Origin: JADJOM01 sp963817435
GTDB lineage: Bacteria > Gemmatimonadota > Gemmatimonadetes > Gemmatimonadales > GWC2-71-9
Direction of reading: 5' to 3'
Assembly: GCA_963817435.1 (NCBI GenBank)
Contig: CAWFNY010000001.1
Location: 2,046,001-2,110,000, forward strand
DNA: 64,000 nt
Shown: one piece after another, positions 56,722 through 64,000 of the stretch
Position numbering within the stretch: position 1 is the first letter of the stretch
How the letters are laid out: every line of letters starts with the position of its first letter
The notes under the pieces: model-generated
What the model saw: only the letters and a program-made list of their open reading frames with translations
The model's database searches: none
Told to the model about the DNA's origin: nothing
Translations under genes and position numbers: made by a program

Positions 56722-56816
56722 GAGTGACTCCGTATTGTGGGCTATGCACGATGGGAGCGCAGTCGGGAAACGGCGGTGAAAGGGAGGTGAACTGTTCGTC
56801 AGTCGTGGAGTGGGAG

Positions 56817-56870
56817 GGTTCCGAGTTCTGAGTTCCGAGTGCTTAGTGGATAGTCCCCAGTGCTTAGTCA
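56817..56870. repeat. GAGTTCCGAGT stutter, copy 1
   Basis: Reiterated GAGTTCCGAGT/GAGTTCTGAGT followed by GTGCTTAGTGG and CAGTGCTTAG. A related stretch lies at 59625-59672. It looks like a slippage-prone intergenic repeat. Confidence 0.55.
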
Positions 56871-56880
56871 TTGCCGTGGG

Positions 56881-56900
56881 GGCCGCGATTCATCGCGGCC
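56881..56900. repeat. GGCCGCGATTCATCGCGGCC palindrome
   Basis: A 20-base perfect palindrome (9-bp arms, TC centre). The left half with its TTCAT centre recurs at 47196 near the sulfatase stop, and a similar stem lies at 56210. Confidence 0.6.
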
Positions 56901-57019
56901 GCAGCATCATCCCCTCCCGACAGGCAGTCATCCCAGGCAGAGGGCGAGATTGTTTCCTGTCCGGCGCAGAGCGATGGGTGGGGACGGGCCTCCGGGTCCG
57001 CCCCTCCCCTGTTTTGATC

Positions 57020-57102
57020 GCGCGTCGTCAGGTGGCCGCACAGGATCGGTGCGACCGCCGAGCGGCGCACCCGCCGCCGCTCGCCTCCGGTAGCGCTTCG
57101 GC
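57020..57102. repeat. Dispersed intergenic repeat, copy C
   Basis: Shorter copy (about 83 bases): GTCGTCAGGTGGCCGCACAG, GACCGCCGAGCGGCGCACCC, GCCGCCGCTCGCC and GGTAGCGCTTCGGC. It lacks the CCGCATTCTC 5' part shared by copies A and B. Upstream of the BTAD regulator. Confidence 0.72.
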
Positions 57103-57209
57103 GAGGCCGTCATGCCCGCATCTGGCCAACTGGCGTCTCTCCACCATACTTGTAGTGTCCTCCCCCCTTCAGCCGTCAGCGGAAGTAGCGGTCATCCTCC
57201 GGAGACCCT

Positions 57210-59315
57210 GTGCCAGGTCCGCCGCCCCTCCACCTCGTTGCCATCGGCCCGCGGGCCGTGCGAGTCGACGGCGCCCCGGCTCCGCCCGAGGTGCTGGGGC
57301 CGAAGCACTTCGCGCTGCTCATCTACCTCGCGCTGTCGCCCGGGCTCAGCCGGTCGCGGGGGCATATCATGGCGATGCTCTGGCCCGAGGCCCCCGACGC
57401 CAAGGCGCGGCACTCCCTGAACGAAGCGCTGCACCGGCTCCGCGCCTGTCTTGGCGCCGGCCGACTGCTGACCGTGGGCGAGACGGTGAGTCTCTCCGGC
57501 CCTGGCCTTACCGTTGATGCCTGGGAGGCGGCGCAGGACCAGGAGGGCGACTTCCTCGAGGGGTTCACCCTGGAGGGCTCGCAGCCGTTCGACGAGTGGG
57601 TGGAGAGCGAGCGGCGAAGCCGGCGCGGCGCGGTGCTGTCCGCGCTGGTCCAGCAGGCGAAGCGACTGCTGGCCGAGGGGGCGTCGGCCCGGGCGGCGGC
57701 GGTCGCGCGGGGGGCCAGAGCGCGCGACCCCTTGAGTGAGGCAGCGCTCCGGGTGCTGATGGAGGCACTGGCGCTGCAGGGCGACGACGGCGGAGCGCTC
57801 GCCGAGCTGAGAGAGTACCGCCGGCGTCTGGCCGAAGTCGACGAGGCGCCCAGTCAGGCGCTCCTCGGGTTCGCCGGGCGGATCCGGGCGGGTCAGCTCT
57901 CGGCGGAGCCCGGTGCACAGGCGTCCGATTCGGGGCTGGTGGGCCGGGCGGCGGCGCTGGCGGCGCTCTGCGAACGGCTCCCCCTTCCCGGGCACGCGGC
58001 GGCGCGGGTGCTCATCGTGCTCGGCGGCGGAGGGGAAGGAAAGACCCGGATGCTCCGGGAGCTGGAGCGTCGCGCGACCCTGGCCGGCATCACGGTCGCC
58101 AGCACGCGAGCGCTCCCCGGCGATCAGGGGCGGCCGCGGAGCGCGCTGCGCGGGCTGTTCCGCGGCGGGCTGCTCCGCGCGCCGGGATTGTCAGGCGCCG
58201 ACGCGATCCATCTGCGCAGCCTGGCCAGCGCGGTCCCCGAGCTGGGCGAGCGGTTTCCGCCGCAGGCGGCCGTCGATGACGGGGAGCTGGCCTACGCGCT
58301 CGCGGCGGTACTGCAGACGACTGCCGAGGATGCGCCGCTGCTGCTGCTCCTCGACGATGCCCATCTCGCCGACGGCACGTCATTGGGCGTGCTCCAGGCC
58401 GGCCTCGAGCGGCTGACCAGCCATCGCGTCACCCTCGCCCTCGCCGCCGCGCCGCACGACCCGGACAGTGCGCCGGAGCTGTTCCGGCTGGCAGCGGACA
58501 CCGGACGATCGCTTCCCGGCATGACGGTGAGCCTCGAACCGTTCCGCCATCCCGAGGTGGCAGCGTTGGTCGAGGAGCTGGCGCCCTGGGCGGAGCCGGA
58601 GGCGGCCCGGGATCGACTGGTTCGCCGGCTGCTGCACGATACGTCCGGCAATCCCTTTCTGGTGGTGACCCTGCTTCGCGGGCTGGCTGATATCGCCGAG
58701 CTGCGCGAACACGCGGTGGAATGGCCGGTGCCGAGCGCGACGCTGCACGCTCCCCTGCCCGGGGGTGTTCCGCAGCTGATCCAGAGCGCGCTGTTCGCGC
58801 AGCTGGGACGGCTGGATCGGGCGAGCCGGGAAATCGTGGCCATCGCCGCCACGCTCGGCATCGACGTCGATGTGCCGCTGCTGGCCGAGGTGACCGGACT
58901 CTCGGCGGCGGAGCTGGCGGAGCGACTCGCTGCGGCGGAGCGACTGCAGCTGATCGTGGCGACCGCGCAGGGCTACGGCTTTCCGGCGGCGATCGTCCCG
59001 GCGGTCCTCAAGCAGGTCGGGCTCACGGCGGGGCGGAGGCGCGAATTGCGGCTCCGGGCGGCCGAGCTGCTGGCGCGGCGTGGCGATTCCAGCAGCCGCC
59101 TGATGCGGCTGGAGCTTCTCGCCCAGTCGATTTCGCCCGAGGCCCTGGCCGCCGAGGCGATCGAACTCGGGGAGGCGCTGCTGGTACAAGGCAACCGCCA
59201 TGGTGCGCGGCGGATCGTGGGGCTGCTGGCTGGGATGAGCGAGGCGATCCCGGAGAGCCACCGTGGGGCGTGGCGCGCGCTCCGGGACCGTCTGGATGGT
59301 GCGCTTACTGGATAG
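57210..59315 (+). CDS. BTAD-domain transcriptional activator with AAA ATPase
   Basis: A 701-residue SARP/AfsR-like regulator. Residues about 1-95 form an OmpR-type winged helix (LGPKHFALLIYLALSPGLSRSRGHIMAMLWPE), and 95-230 the BTAD helical domain (EGFTLEGSQPFDEWVESERR; DPLSEAALRVLMEALALQGDDGGALAELREYRRRL). A STAND-type ATPase follows: Walker A GGGGEGKT in VLIVLGGGGEGKTRML and Walker B LLLLLDDAHLADG. The C-terminal part is helical. It should activate transcription in response to a ligand or ATP state. GTG start with GGAG five bases before it. Its C terminus overlaps the convergent small lipoprotein gene by 11 bases. Confidence 0.9.
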   Translation: MPGPPPLHLVAIGPRAVRVDGAPAPPEVLGPKHFALLIYLALSPGLSRSRGHIMAMLWPEAPDAKARHSLNEALHRLRACLGAGRLLTVGETVSLSGPGLTVDAWEAAQDQEGDFLEGFTLEGSQPFDEWVESERRSRRGAVLSALVQQAKRLLAEGASARAAAVARGARARDPLSEAALRVLMEALALQGDDGGALAELREYRRRLAEVDEAPSQALLGFAGRIRAGQLSAEPGAQASDSGLVGRAAALAALCERLPLPGHAAARVLIVLGGGGEGKTRMLRELERRATLAGITVASTRALPGDQGRPRSALRGLFRGGLLRAPGLSGADAIHLRSLASAVPELGERFPPQAAVDDGELAYALAAVLQTTAEDAPLLLLLDDAHLADGTSLGVLQAGLERLTSHRVTLALAAAPHDPDSAPELFRLAADTGRSLPGMTVSLEPFRHPEVAALVEELAPWAEPEAARDRLVRRLLHDTSGNPFLVVTLLRGLADIAELREHAVEWPVPSATLHAPLPGGVPQLIQSALFAQLGRLDRASREIVAIAATLGIDVDVPLLAEVTGLSAAELAERLAAAERLQLIVATAQGYGFPAAIVPAVLKQVGLTAGRRRELRLRAAELLARRGDSSSRLMRLELLAQSISPEALAAEAIELGEALLVQGNRHGARRIVGLLAGMSEAIPESHRGAWRALRDRLDGALTG

Positions 59316-59517
59316 GAGTGCACTGCTTGAGCAGCGCGCCCTGCGAACCGCCGAGCGGATCAGCATGCTGTGGTGCCGGGCAGGTCTTGTGAACTGGCGT
59401 TTCAACGGGCGAGGGCTGTACCCGGCTCGGGGGGTCATTGACCGAGAGACCGGTCGGGGGTTCGGCGCAGGCGGCGAGCAGGGCCAGACCGAGCAGGGGG
59501 AGCAGTTTCTTCGACAT
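59305..59517 (-). CDS. Small lipoprotein, 70 residues
   Basis: A 70-residue lipoprotein: charged MSKK start, hydrophobic stretch and lipobox LLAACAEPP. The mature part is about 50 residues, Pro-rich, with Cys at CPAP and near the C terminus (LLKQCTPIQ), possibly forming a disulfide. GGAGG five bases before ATG 59517 is a strong start. It overlaps the end of the BTAD regulator tail to tail. Function unknown. Confidence 0.7.
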   Translation of the reverse strand: MSKKLLPLLGLALLAACAEPPTGLSVNDPPSRVQPSPVETPVHKTCPAPQHADPLGGSQGALLKQCTPIQ

Positions 59518-59978
59518 GGTGTCCTCCAAGTGGTGGTGGCAACGACTTGGAGGAGAAGCTAGGGCGGGCCACTCAGGCAGCGGTCAAGCGCGGTGGTGAG
59601 CCAGTCAAACTGTTGTGGGCAGCAGAGTTCCGAGTTCCGAATTCCAGGTGCTGAGTGCGGGCGTAGTGCTTGGTGTGAATCCTGGGGGTCGGTGATTCGG
59701 CGACGCGCGTCGCCATCCGCGGCTGCAGCCAATAGAGGTCTTGTCATCCGGCGCGGTGGAGAACATGCGATACTACTCTGCATGGACCCGCTCGCCGGTA
59801 CATCCACGCAGCCACAAGCCACCGGACCCGCACGCGCACCAGCCAGGTGTACTGCCAGGCCGCAGTCACAGGCTGGCACAATCGACCGTCGCCGGGCAGG
59901 TTCCCTGAGACTCACCGCGCCCAGCAGGTGATGCGTGGTCGTCAGCCGCCACCCAACATTCGCGGGGTCCACGAGCCA
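59518..59978. other. Gene-poor stretch with low-complexity repeat
   Basis: No gene is supported. The stutter GAGTTCCGAGTTCCGAATTCC and the following GTGCTGAGTGCGGG / GTAGTGCTTGG (59625-59672) match the sequence at 56817-56870. Open frames here have no ribosome site and gene-unlike composition. Confidence 0.5.
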
Positions 59979-60410
59979 ATGAATCACACCTGGGCCACAT
60001 TCCGTGCTGAATTGCGCAGCACCTTCCGTCGCGCCGTGCTTCGCTGGCGCACAAGGAACCTCGGCCTGAGGCCGGTGATGAGGAACATCCATGGGCAGTA
60101 CGCGCTGACCCGCGACGATCAGGTGGTGCTCCTGTCCGATCCCCCCTTCCGCGCATACGAGCTGCCGCTACACCCCGTCCCGGTCAGCGAACACATGCAG
60201 CGTATCGTCTACATCCTGGCGGCAGAGCAGGATCCATCTCTGGCACGACTGATCCCTGCGCGGGGTCCGGACGACGTCACCTGCCCCGATTGCGGAGGCT
60301 CAGGAAGGATGACCCATCCAGATGCGGAGCTGATTCAGCAGGGCCATACCTGCTGGTGCGCTGGCGCTGGTTGGCTGCCCGATGGCATGGGTCCATTCGA
60401 GTTTCACTAG
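59979..60410 (+). CDS. Hypothetical protein with DnaJ-like Cys motif
   Basis: A 143-residue basic protein of unknown function. Residues about 1-60 are Arg-rich (TFRRAVLRWRTRNLGLRPVMR), followed by a short mixed region and a C-terminal CPDCGGSGR ... GHTCWCAGAGW, a zinc-ribbon arrangement like one half of a DnaJ Cys-rich repeat (CxxCxGxG then CxC). No membrane segment. The start at 59979 is the first ATG before the compact region and lacks a strong ribosome site, so the N terminus is uncertain. Confidence 0.55.
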   Translation: MNHTWATFRAELRSTFRRAVLRWRTRNLGLRPVMRNIHGQYALTRDDQVVLLSDPPFRAYELPLHPVPVSEHMQRIVYILAAEQDPSLARLIPARGPDDVTCPDCGGSGRMTHPDAELIQQGHTCWCAGAGWLPDGMGPFEFH

Positions 60411-60514
60411 CGTGGCATACCGGAAAGGCGAGCCGGTCCAGGCAGGCATTCAACCCGAGCTCGCACGAAGCGAGAGCCCCTGATGGAGTCGTCCGGCGCG
60501 CGCCGCACCGTTCA

Positions 60515-62200
60515 TCAGCTCGGTGCCCCTGTCAGGGGAGCGTCTCCTTCCAGCAGGATCCAGTCGGCGCCGGGCGCCCGAGTGAGGGTCAGTTCGCCAC
60601 AGCTGACCGAGGCGGTCCTCCGCACCGCTTCGGGGAGATGCAATCCCCACCAGACCTGGGCGCGCGCTGGCGTCCACGGCTCCCCGTTCACGGCGGCCGC
60701 GAGCCGGTGCGCCAGCTCGCCCGCAGTCGCAGGACGGTCCTCGGGACGCTTGGCGAGGCAGGCGAGCACCAGCTCATCGAAGGCGACCGGGATCTCCAAC
60801 TCGGTCCGCTGGGAAGGCGGAGCCGGCGCCTTGTTGGCATGCTGGTACATCAGCTGGAGCGCATTCGGCGCTTCGAACACTCTCCGTCCGGTGAGGAGCC
60901 AGTACGCAACGCACCCCAGGGCGTAGATGTCCACCCGATGGTCCACCCCGGCTTCACCCCGCACGACCTCAGGCGGCATGTAGTGCGGCGTGCCGGCGGT
61001 CGTGTCAGGCATGGTGAGCAACGGCTCGTTGCGGTCCCCGGCATTCTGGGCTTTCACCAGACCGAAGTCGAGCACCTTCACGAAGTCGACCGCGAGTCCC
61101 ATGCGGCAGGTGAAGATGTTGGATGGCTTGATATCGCGGTGAATGAGGCCCCGGACATGGGCTTCTTCCAGCGACTCGCAGACCTGCATGAGCAGGTAGG
61201 CGGTGCGCTCCGGCGGCAACGGACCGAAGCGCTCGACCAGCGTTTCGAAGTCGAGCCCGTCCAGCAGTTCCATGACCAGGAAGAAGGTCCCGTCCTGCGC
61301 GGCCCCGAAGTCGTACAGGCCGATGGTGTGGGGCGACCGGAGCGAGGCGGCCGCCTCGGCTTCCCGGCGGAAGCGTTCGACAATCACCCGCGCCTCGTCC
61401 GGCGAACTGTACCTCAGTACCTCGGAGCGGATCAGCTTCACCGCCGCGGGACGGGCCAGCAACTGGTGCGACGCCCGGTAGACCTCACCCATGCCGCCTT
61501 TGCCGAGCACCTCCTCGAGCCGGTAGCTGCCCAACTCCCGTGCCAACTTCACCTGCTGGCCCAGTCCGCGGAAAATCCTGGCCGGCACCATCGCGATGAC
61601 GCCGCAGAGATAGGTCGGCAGGAAATTCCAGATATAGAAGAAGCGGGAGTGATCGAACGGGACCCCGCGCAGGTGGGTAATGCCGAGCGCGAGCGGCTCC
61701 ATCGATGCGGCGATTACCGAAAGCCACAGGATCCGACCGGGTGCGGTGGGGACGATCGCCGGATAGGAGAGGATCAATACGCAGAGCCAGGAGATCCGCG
61801 GCGAGATCGGAGGCGGCACCCATTGGGCGAGAATGGCCACGAGCAGGCAGGTGAGCACCAGAAACACCGCACTGACGTTCAGCAGAACCTGCGGGCGGTC
61901 CTTGAGCCACTTGGCGAGATACACCAGGAGGAGCGAAGTGGCGATCCCGATCATGGACACTGGGACGCCGGGGTACGGCCACAGCTCCTCGATGACAGCG
62001 GGGTGGCCCACGCTCCGGACCACAATAGTGTTGGCGGTGAGAGCGAGGGTCCACAAGCCGGTGGCAACCATGCCCACCGTGCCTACCCGCCGGCAGGCCT
62101 GCAGCAAGACGTCGCTAGGCAGGCTCTGCCCCGAACCCTGCGAGGTCCAAGGTTGAACGGGAGCCGAAGTCCGGCGGTGGAAGATGCGCCGGTTGGTCAT
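60515..62200 (-). CDS. Multi-TM Ser/Thr protein kinase
   Basis: A 561-residue kinase of a different build from the others here. The N-terminal 205 residues hold about six TM helices (VGTVGMVATGLWTLALTAN; VSMIGIATSLLLVYLA; VLLNVSAVFLVLTCLLVAIL; ISWLCVLILSYPAIV and others). The kinase domain is C-terminal: LGKGGMGEVYRA, AAVKLI, HRDIKPSN, DFGLVKA and PPEVVRGE are intact. Its catalytic domain is more divergent (GMGEV rather than GMATV) and the DFG-to-PPE loop is longer. GGAG precedes ATG 62200. The membrane domain could sense a signal directly. It is divergent from the riboswitch unit. Confidence 0.92.
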   Translation of the reverse strand: MTNRRIFHRRTSAPVQPWTSQGSGQSLPSDVLLQACRRVGTVGMVATGLWTLALTANTIVVRSVGHPAVIEELWPYPGVPVSMIGIATSLLLVYLAKWLKDRPQVLLNVSAVFLVLTCLLVAILAQWVPPPISPRISWLCVLILSYPAIVPTAPGRILWLSVIAASMEPLALGITHLRGVPFDHSRFFYIWNFLPTYLCGVIAMVPARIFRGLGQQVKLARELGSYRLEEVLGKGGMGEVYRASHQLLARPAAVKLIRSEVLRYSSPDEARVIVERFRREAEAAASLRSPHTIGLYDFGAAQDGTFFLVMELLDGLDFETLVERFGPLPPERTAYLLMQVCESLEEAHVRGLIHRDIKPSNIFTCRMGLAVDFVKVLDFGLVKAQNAGDRNEPLLTMPDTTAGTPHYMPPEVVRGEAGVDHRVDIYALGCVAYWLLTGRRVFEAPNALQLMYQHANKAPAPPSQRTELEIPVAFDELVLACLAKRPEDRPATAGELAHRLAAAVNGEPWTPARAQVWWGLHLPEAVRRTASVSCGELTLTRAPGADWILLEGDAPLTGAPS

Positions 62201-62640
62201 GGGGTGTCTCCATCGCGGGGAGACATTGCAGCGTGCGGTCGCCGGGCGGGAGGCGAACTCGCTCTCCAACATGGGACTTGGGACGCGGCTACGCCAGCAG
62301 CGCTACGGCGATGCGATCCACGGCAACCAGGTCCCGAATGACACCCCCATCCCTGGAATGAATCAACCAATGCGCGAAATAGTCAGCTGTCGGTGTGAAA
62401 CCGACGGAGAGTCCTGAGTGTGATCCCGGGGTTCGAATGGGATCCCGCCAAGCGCATCGAGAAGCCGCGGTCACCTGCTGCGTCTCATCTCAGCCCGGAG
62501 GGCCAGAGGGTTGTCGCTGCGCTCGGGATGGCAGCCCCAGTGGAACGAGGCGGGTCATCGGTACCGTCCCGCCGGTTGTCCACCCCCAGTCCGGAACTTG
62601 ACACCCCCGGTACCGGGCCGTAACTCACCCCGGGCAAGGA
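62201..62640. other. Gene-poor stretch between kinase and riboswitch
   Basis: No intact gene. Contains a BrnT-like scrap at 62420-62461 and an inverted copy of the CTGCGCTCGGGATG intergenic motif near 62515. Presumably also the promoter for the riboswitch transcript; no clear -10 was identified. Confidence 0.5.
62420..62461 (+). pseudogene. Possible BrnT toxin 5' remnant
   Basis: GTG-started codons read MIPGFEWDPAKRIEK, the opening of BrnT-type toxins (FEWDPAKxxxN). After about 14 codons the sequence turns into unrelated, repeat-like DNA. There is no antitoxin nearby. The match is short, so confidence is limited. Confidence 0.4.
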
Positions 62641-62651
62641 CAACCCTCCCG

Positions 62652-62759
62652 ATAAAGGCAGAACCGGTGAAAGCCGGCGACGCAAAGCCACGGGTCCTCG
62701 CCTCCTTCGCGCCGCCCTGACAGGGCGCCACGAAGGACCCCAAGACCGCCGAGCTACCG
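62652..62759 (+). ncRNA. GEMM / cyclic di-GMP-I type riboswitch aptamer
   Basis: The first hairpin has the GEMM core: GGC (62657) - AGAA - CCGGT - GAAA tetraloop (62669-62672) - GCCGG - CGACGCAAA (62678-62686) - GCC (62687-62689). It is followed by ACGGGTCC, a long second arm (TCCTTCG ... CGAAGGA, CGCCCTG / CAGGGCG) and the 3' segment AAGACCGCCGAGCTACCG. This follows the family consensus (GGCAAACC, GAAA, GACGCAAAGCC, CCGGGTTGCC). The family senses cyclic di-GMP or, in variants, 3',3'-cGAMP. The base that should correspond to the ligand-discriminating G20 appears to be G, favouring cyclic di-GMP, but that alignment is by eye. Confidence 0.85.
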
Positions 62760-62786
62760 ATACGGTAGCTCGGCGTTTGTCGTTTT
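62747..62786 (+). terminator. Riboswitch expression platform: intrinsic terminator
   Basis: Perfect 13-bp stem CGCCGAGCTACCG / CGGTAGCTCGGCG, loop ATA, followed by TTTGTCGTTTT. The left arm is the 3' strand of the aptamer, so aptamer folding and terminator formation exclude each other. This predicts ligand-dependent read-through (an ON switch) into the downstream lipoprotein gene. Confidence 0.82.
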
Positions 62787-63004
62787 ACCTGGTGCATCGC
62801 GATGATGACGACGCAAGGATGGCACCCTGATATCGGCACCGCCACCGGCAGCGAGGACCATTGTTCCTGCTGTCTCCATATAGGCACGCGGCAGTCGCCG
62901 CGCGCATTCGGCGAGAGCGTCAGCAGTCGGGCAAACAGGCATGTCACGCGCGGATGCGCGGAGCGTTGGGCCGCGGCACCGCACCACCCGGTCGGAGGCT
63001 TCCC

Positions 63005-64000
63005 ATGGCACGAGCCCTTTCCCGGCGTTCACTTCCGCTCCTTCCCCGTCTCTCGACGCACTGGGTGAAGTGTGGTCTGGTTCTGGTCGCAGGCATCGCC
63101 GGAGCGGCTGCCTGCGGTGGGGACAATGGCACCGGGGTGCAGGCCGACTATTCGCTGTCGCTTGCGCCGGCGGCCCTCACGATCATCCAGGGCAGCAACA
63201 GCACCACGACCGTCACCATCGACCGCACCGCCTTCACCGGCGCGGTGACGCTGAGCCTGGGCGGCGCGCCGGCAGGCGTGACCGGTTCGTTCAGCCCGGC
63301 CGCTCCGACCGGCACCAGCTCCACGCTCACGGTGGACGTGGGTGCCGCCGTGACTCCCGGCGTCTACGACCTCACGGTGGATGGCACCGGCTCGGCGGGC
63401 GACCGCTCGACTCCGCTCACGCTCACCGTGGGCGCACCGCCTGACTATGCGCTCTCGCTCACTCCGGCGGCGCTGAGCATCGTGCAGGGCGCCAACGCCA
63501 CCGCGGCGGTCACCCTGACCCGGACCAACTTCACCGGCGCAGTCACCCTGAGCCTGGGCGGCGCACCGGCCGGCGTGACCGGATCGTTCAATCCGGCCGC
63601 ACCGACGGGAGCCAGCTCCACGCTCACGGTGGACGTGGGGGCCGCGGTGGCTCCCGGAGTCTACAACCTCACGGTGGATGGCACCGGCACCGCCGGCAAC
63701 CGCTCGACGCCGCTCACCCTCACGGTGACGGCGGCTGCCGGCGGACTACGCGCTCTCGCTTGCGCCTGCCGCGTTCACGGTCGCACCGGGCACCAACGGT
63801 ACCACGACGGTCACCCTGACACGAACCAACTTCACAGGCGCGGTGACGCTGAGCCTGGGTGGCGCGCCGGCCGGGGTCACAGGCTCATTCAATCCTGCAG
63901 CGCCGACGGGGAGCAGCTCCACACTCACGGTGGACGTGGGCGCCGCGGTGGCTGCCGGAGTCTACAACCTGACGGTGGATGGGACCGGCACGGCCGGTAA
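63005..64000 (+). CDS. Tandem-repeat surface lipoprotein (runs off the window)
   Basis: Starts at ATG 63005 with GGAGG six bases upstream. N-terminal signal with lipobox AGAAAC, then CGGDNGTG and Ig-like repeats of about 99 residues: DYSLSLAPAALTIIQGSN, TGAVTLSLGGAPAGVTGSF, STLTVDVGAAVTPGVYDLTV, STPLTLTV. Two repeats are in frame. The third is preserved but sits one frame over because of one extra base in CCGGCGG (63737-63744), and it continues past the end. Repeat DNA units are nearly identical. The product is a likely outer-surface, adhesin-like lipoprotein under riboswitch control. Either the frameshift is real (phase-variable or broken) or it is an error in repeat DNA. Confidence 0.82.
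   Translation: MARALSRRSLPLLPRLSTHWVKCGLVLVAGIAGAAACGGDNGTGVQADYSLSLAPAALTIIQGSNSTTTVTIDRTAFTGAVTLSLGGAPAGVTGSFSPAAPTGTSSTLTVDVGAAVTPGVYDLTVDGTGSAGDRSTPLTLTVGAPPDYALSLTPAALSIVQGANATAAVTLTRTNFTGAVTLSLGGAPAGVTGSFNPAAPTGASSTLTVDVGAAVAPGVYNLTVDGTGTAGNRSTPLTLTVTAAAGGLRALACACRVHGRTGHQRYHDGHPDTNQLHRRGDAEPGWRAGRGHRLIQSCSADGEQLHTHGGRGRRGGCRSLQPDGGWDRHGR
63146..64000 (+). repeat. Tandem repeats of about 297 bases within the lipoprotein gene
   Basis: Units begin at 63146, 63443 and 63744 (spacings 297 and 301; the extra four bases are one codon plus the frameshifting base). The third is cut by the window edge. Long stretches such as GTGACGCTGAGCCTGGG and TCCACGCTCACGGTGGACGT recur nearly unchanged, implying recent amplification or homogenisation. 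Confidence 0.85.

Larger units (their letters stand above)
56722..57019. other. Intergenic stretch with low-complexity and hairpin repeats
   Basis: No gene. Holds the GTTCCGAGTTCTGAGTTCCG stutter (56817-56870), the GGCCGCGAT/ATCGCGGCC hairpin (56881-56900) and a CATCCC-rich stretch; it leads directly into repeat copy C. Confidence 0.5.

Noticed and set aside
59593..59931. 112-codon open frame in the gap before 59979
   Set aside because: No ribosome site, includes the intergenic stutter, and no fold-like pattern.
63148..63928. Three evenly spaced 60-codon frames on the minus strand (MSVELxPVGAAGL...)
   Set aside because: They are the antisense of the tandem repeats; their spacing reflects the repeat period, not separate genes.
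63146..64000. CRISPR array or phage tail repeat
   Set aside because: Repeats are long, adjacent and coding, without spacers; they are protein-domain repeats.

Overview
The window is a GC-rich (about two thirds G+C by eye), densely coded stretch of a bacterial chromosome. Gene content points to Gemmatimonadota or a close relative: six intact Pkn-type Ser/Thr kinases plus a remnant of a seventh, with PD40 (TolB-like) or TPR output domains; an orphan MacB/FtsX-type permease; DUF2911, S41, M13, M28 and M48 peptidases; a UPF0182 protein; and many short lipoproteins. No rRNA, tRNA, CRISPR array, prophage or intact insertion sequence was recognised. The assignment rests on gene families alone, without a marker gene.

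Layout. 0.1-10 kb: exported hydrolases (class C beta-lactamase-like hydrolase, S41 protease, a multiply frameshifted M28 aminopeptidase, a c-type cytochrome, S1/P1 nuclease, M13 peptidase with one frameshift). 10-19.8 kb: small kinase, asparagine synthetase, YbaK-like deacylase, a glucose dehydrogenase/GH63 glucosidase pair, kinase-TPR protein and a kinase remnant. 19.9-29 kb: HtrA-like protease, M48 lipoprotein, MauG-like di-heme peroxidase, a damaged Zn alcohol dehydrogenase, DUF1460 protein and GH27 alpha-galactosidase. 29-43 kb: three large kinases around DUF2911, a Cys-rich protein, a YncE/phosphoesterase fusion and tyrosine phenol-lyase. 43-53.6 kb: PRC-barrel protein, sulfatase-PKD protein interrupted by an amber codon, RmuC, DinB, a 6-phosphofructokinase with PPi-type residues, and UPF0182. 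53.7-64 kb: orphan permease, lipoproteins, a BTAD-ATPase regulator, a membrane-anchored kinase, and a GEMM (cyclic di-GMP-I type) riboswitch with a terminator, upstream of a lipoprotein made of tandem repeats of about 99 residues.

How it fits together. Most products are predicted to be exported or membrane-bound: peptidases, nuclease, glycosidases, sulfatase, phosphatase. This suits a scavenging heterotroph. The kinases share one N-terminal catalytic template and differ only in their C-terminal or membrane modules, so they look like a family expanding locally. The clearest regulatory unit is the riboswitch-terminator-repeat lipoprotein block at the right edge, which would couple a cyclic dinucleotide to a surface protein.

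Two signals run through the whole window. Ten single-base frameshifts were located in four otherwise well-preserved genes, and all ten go in the same direction (one extra base). Short palindromes and dispersed intergenic repeats are common; one palindrome sits in frame inside a kinase domain.
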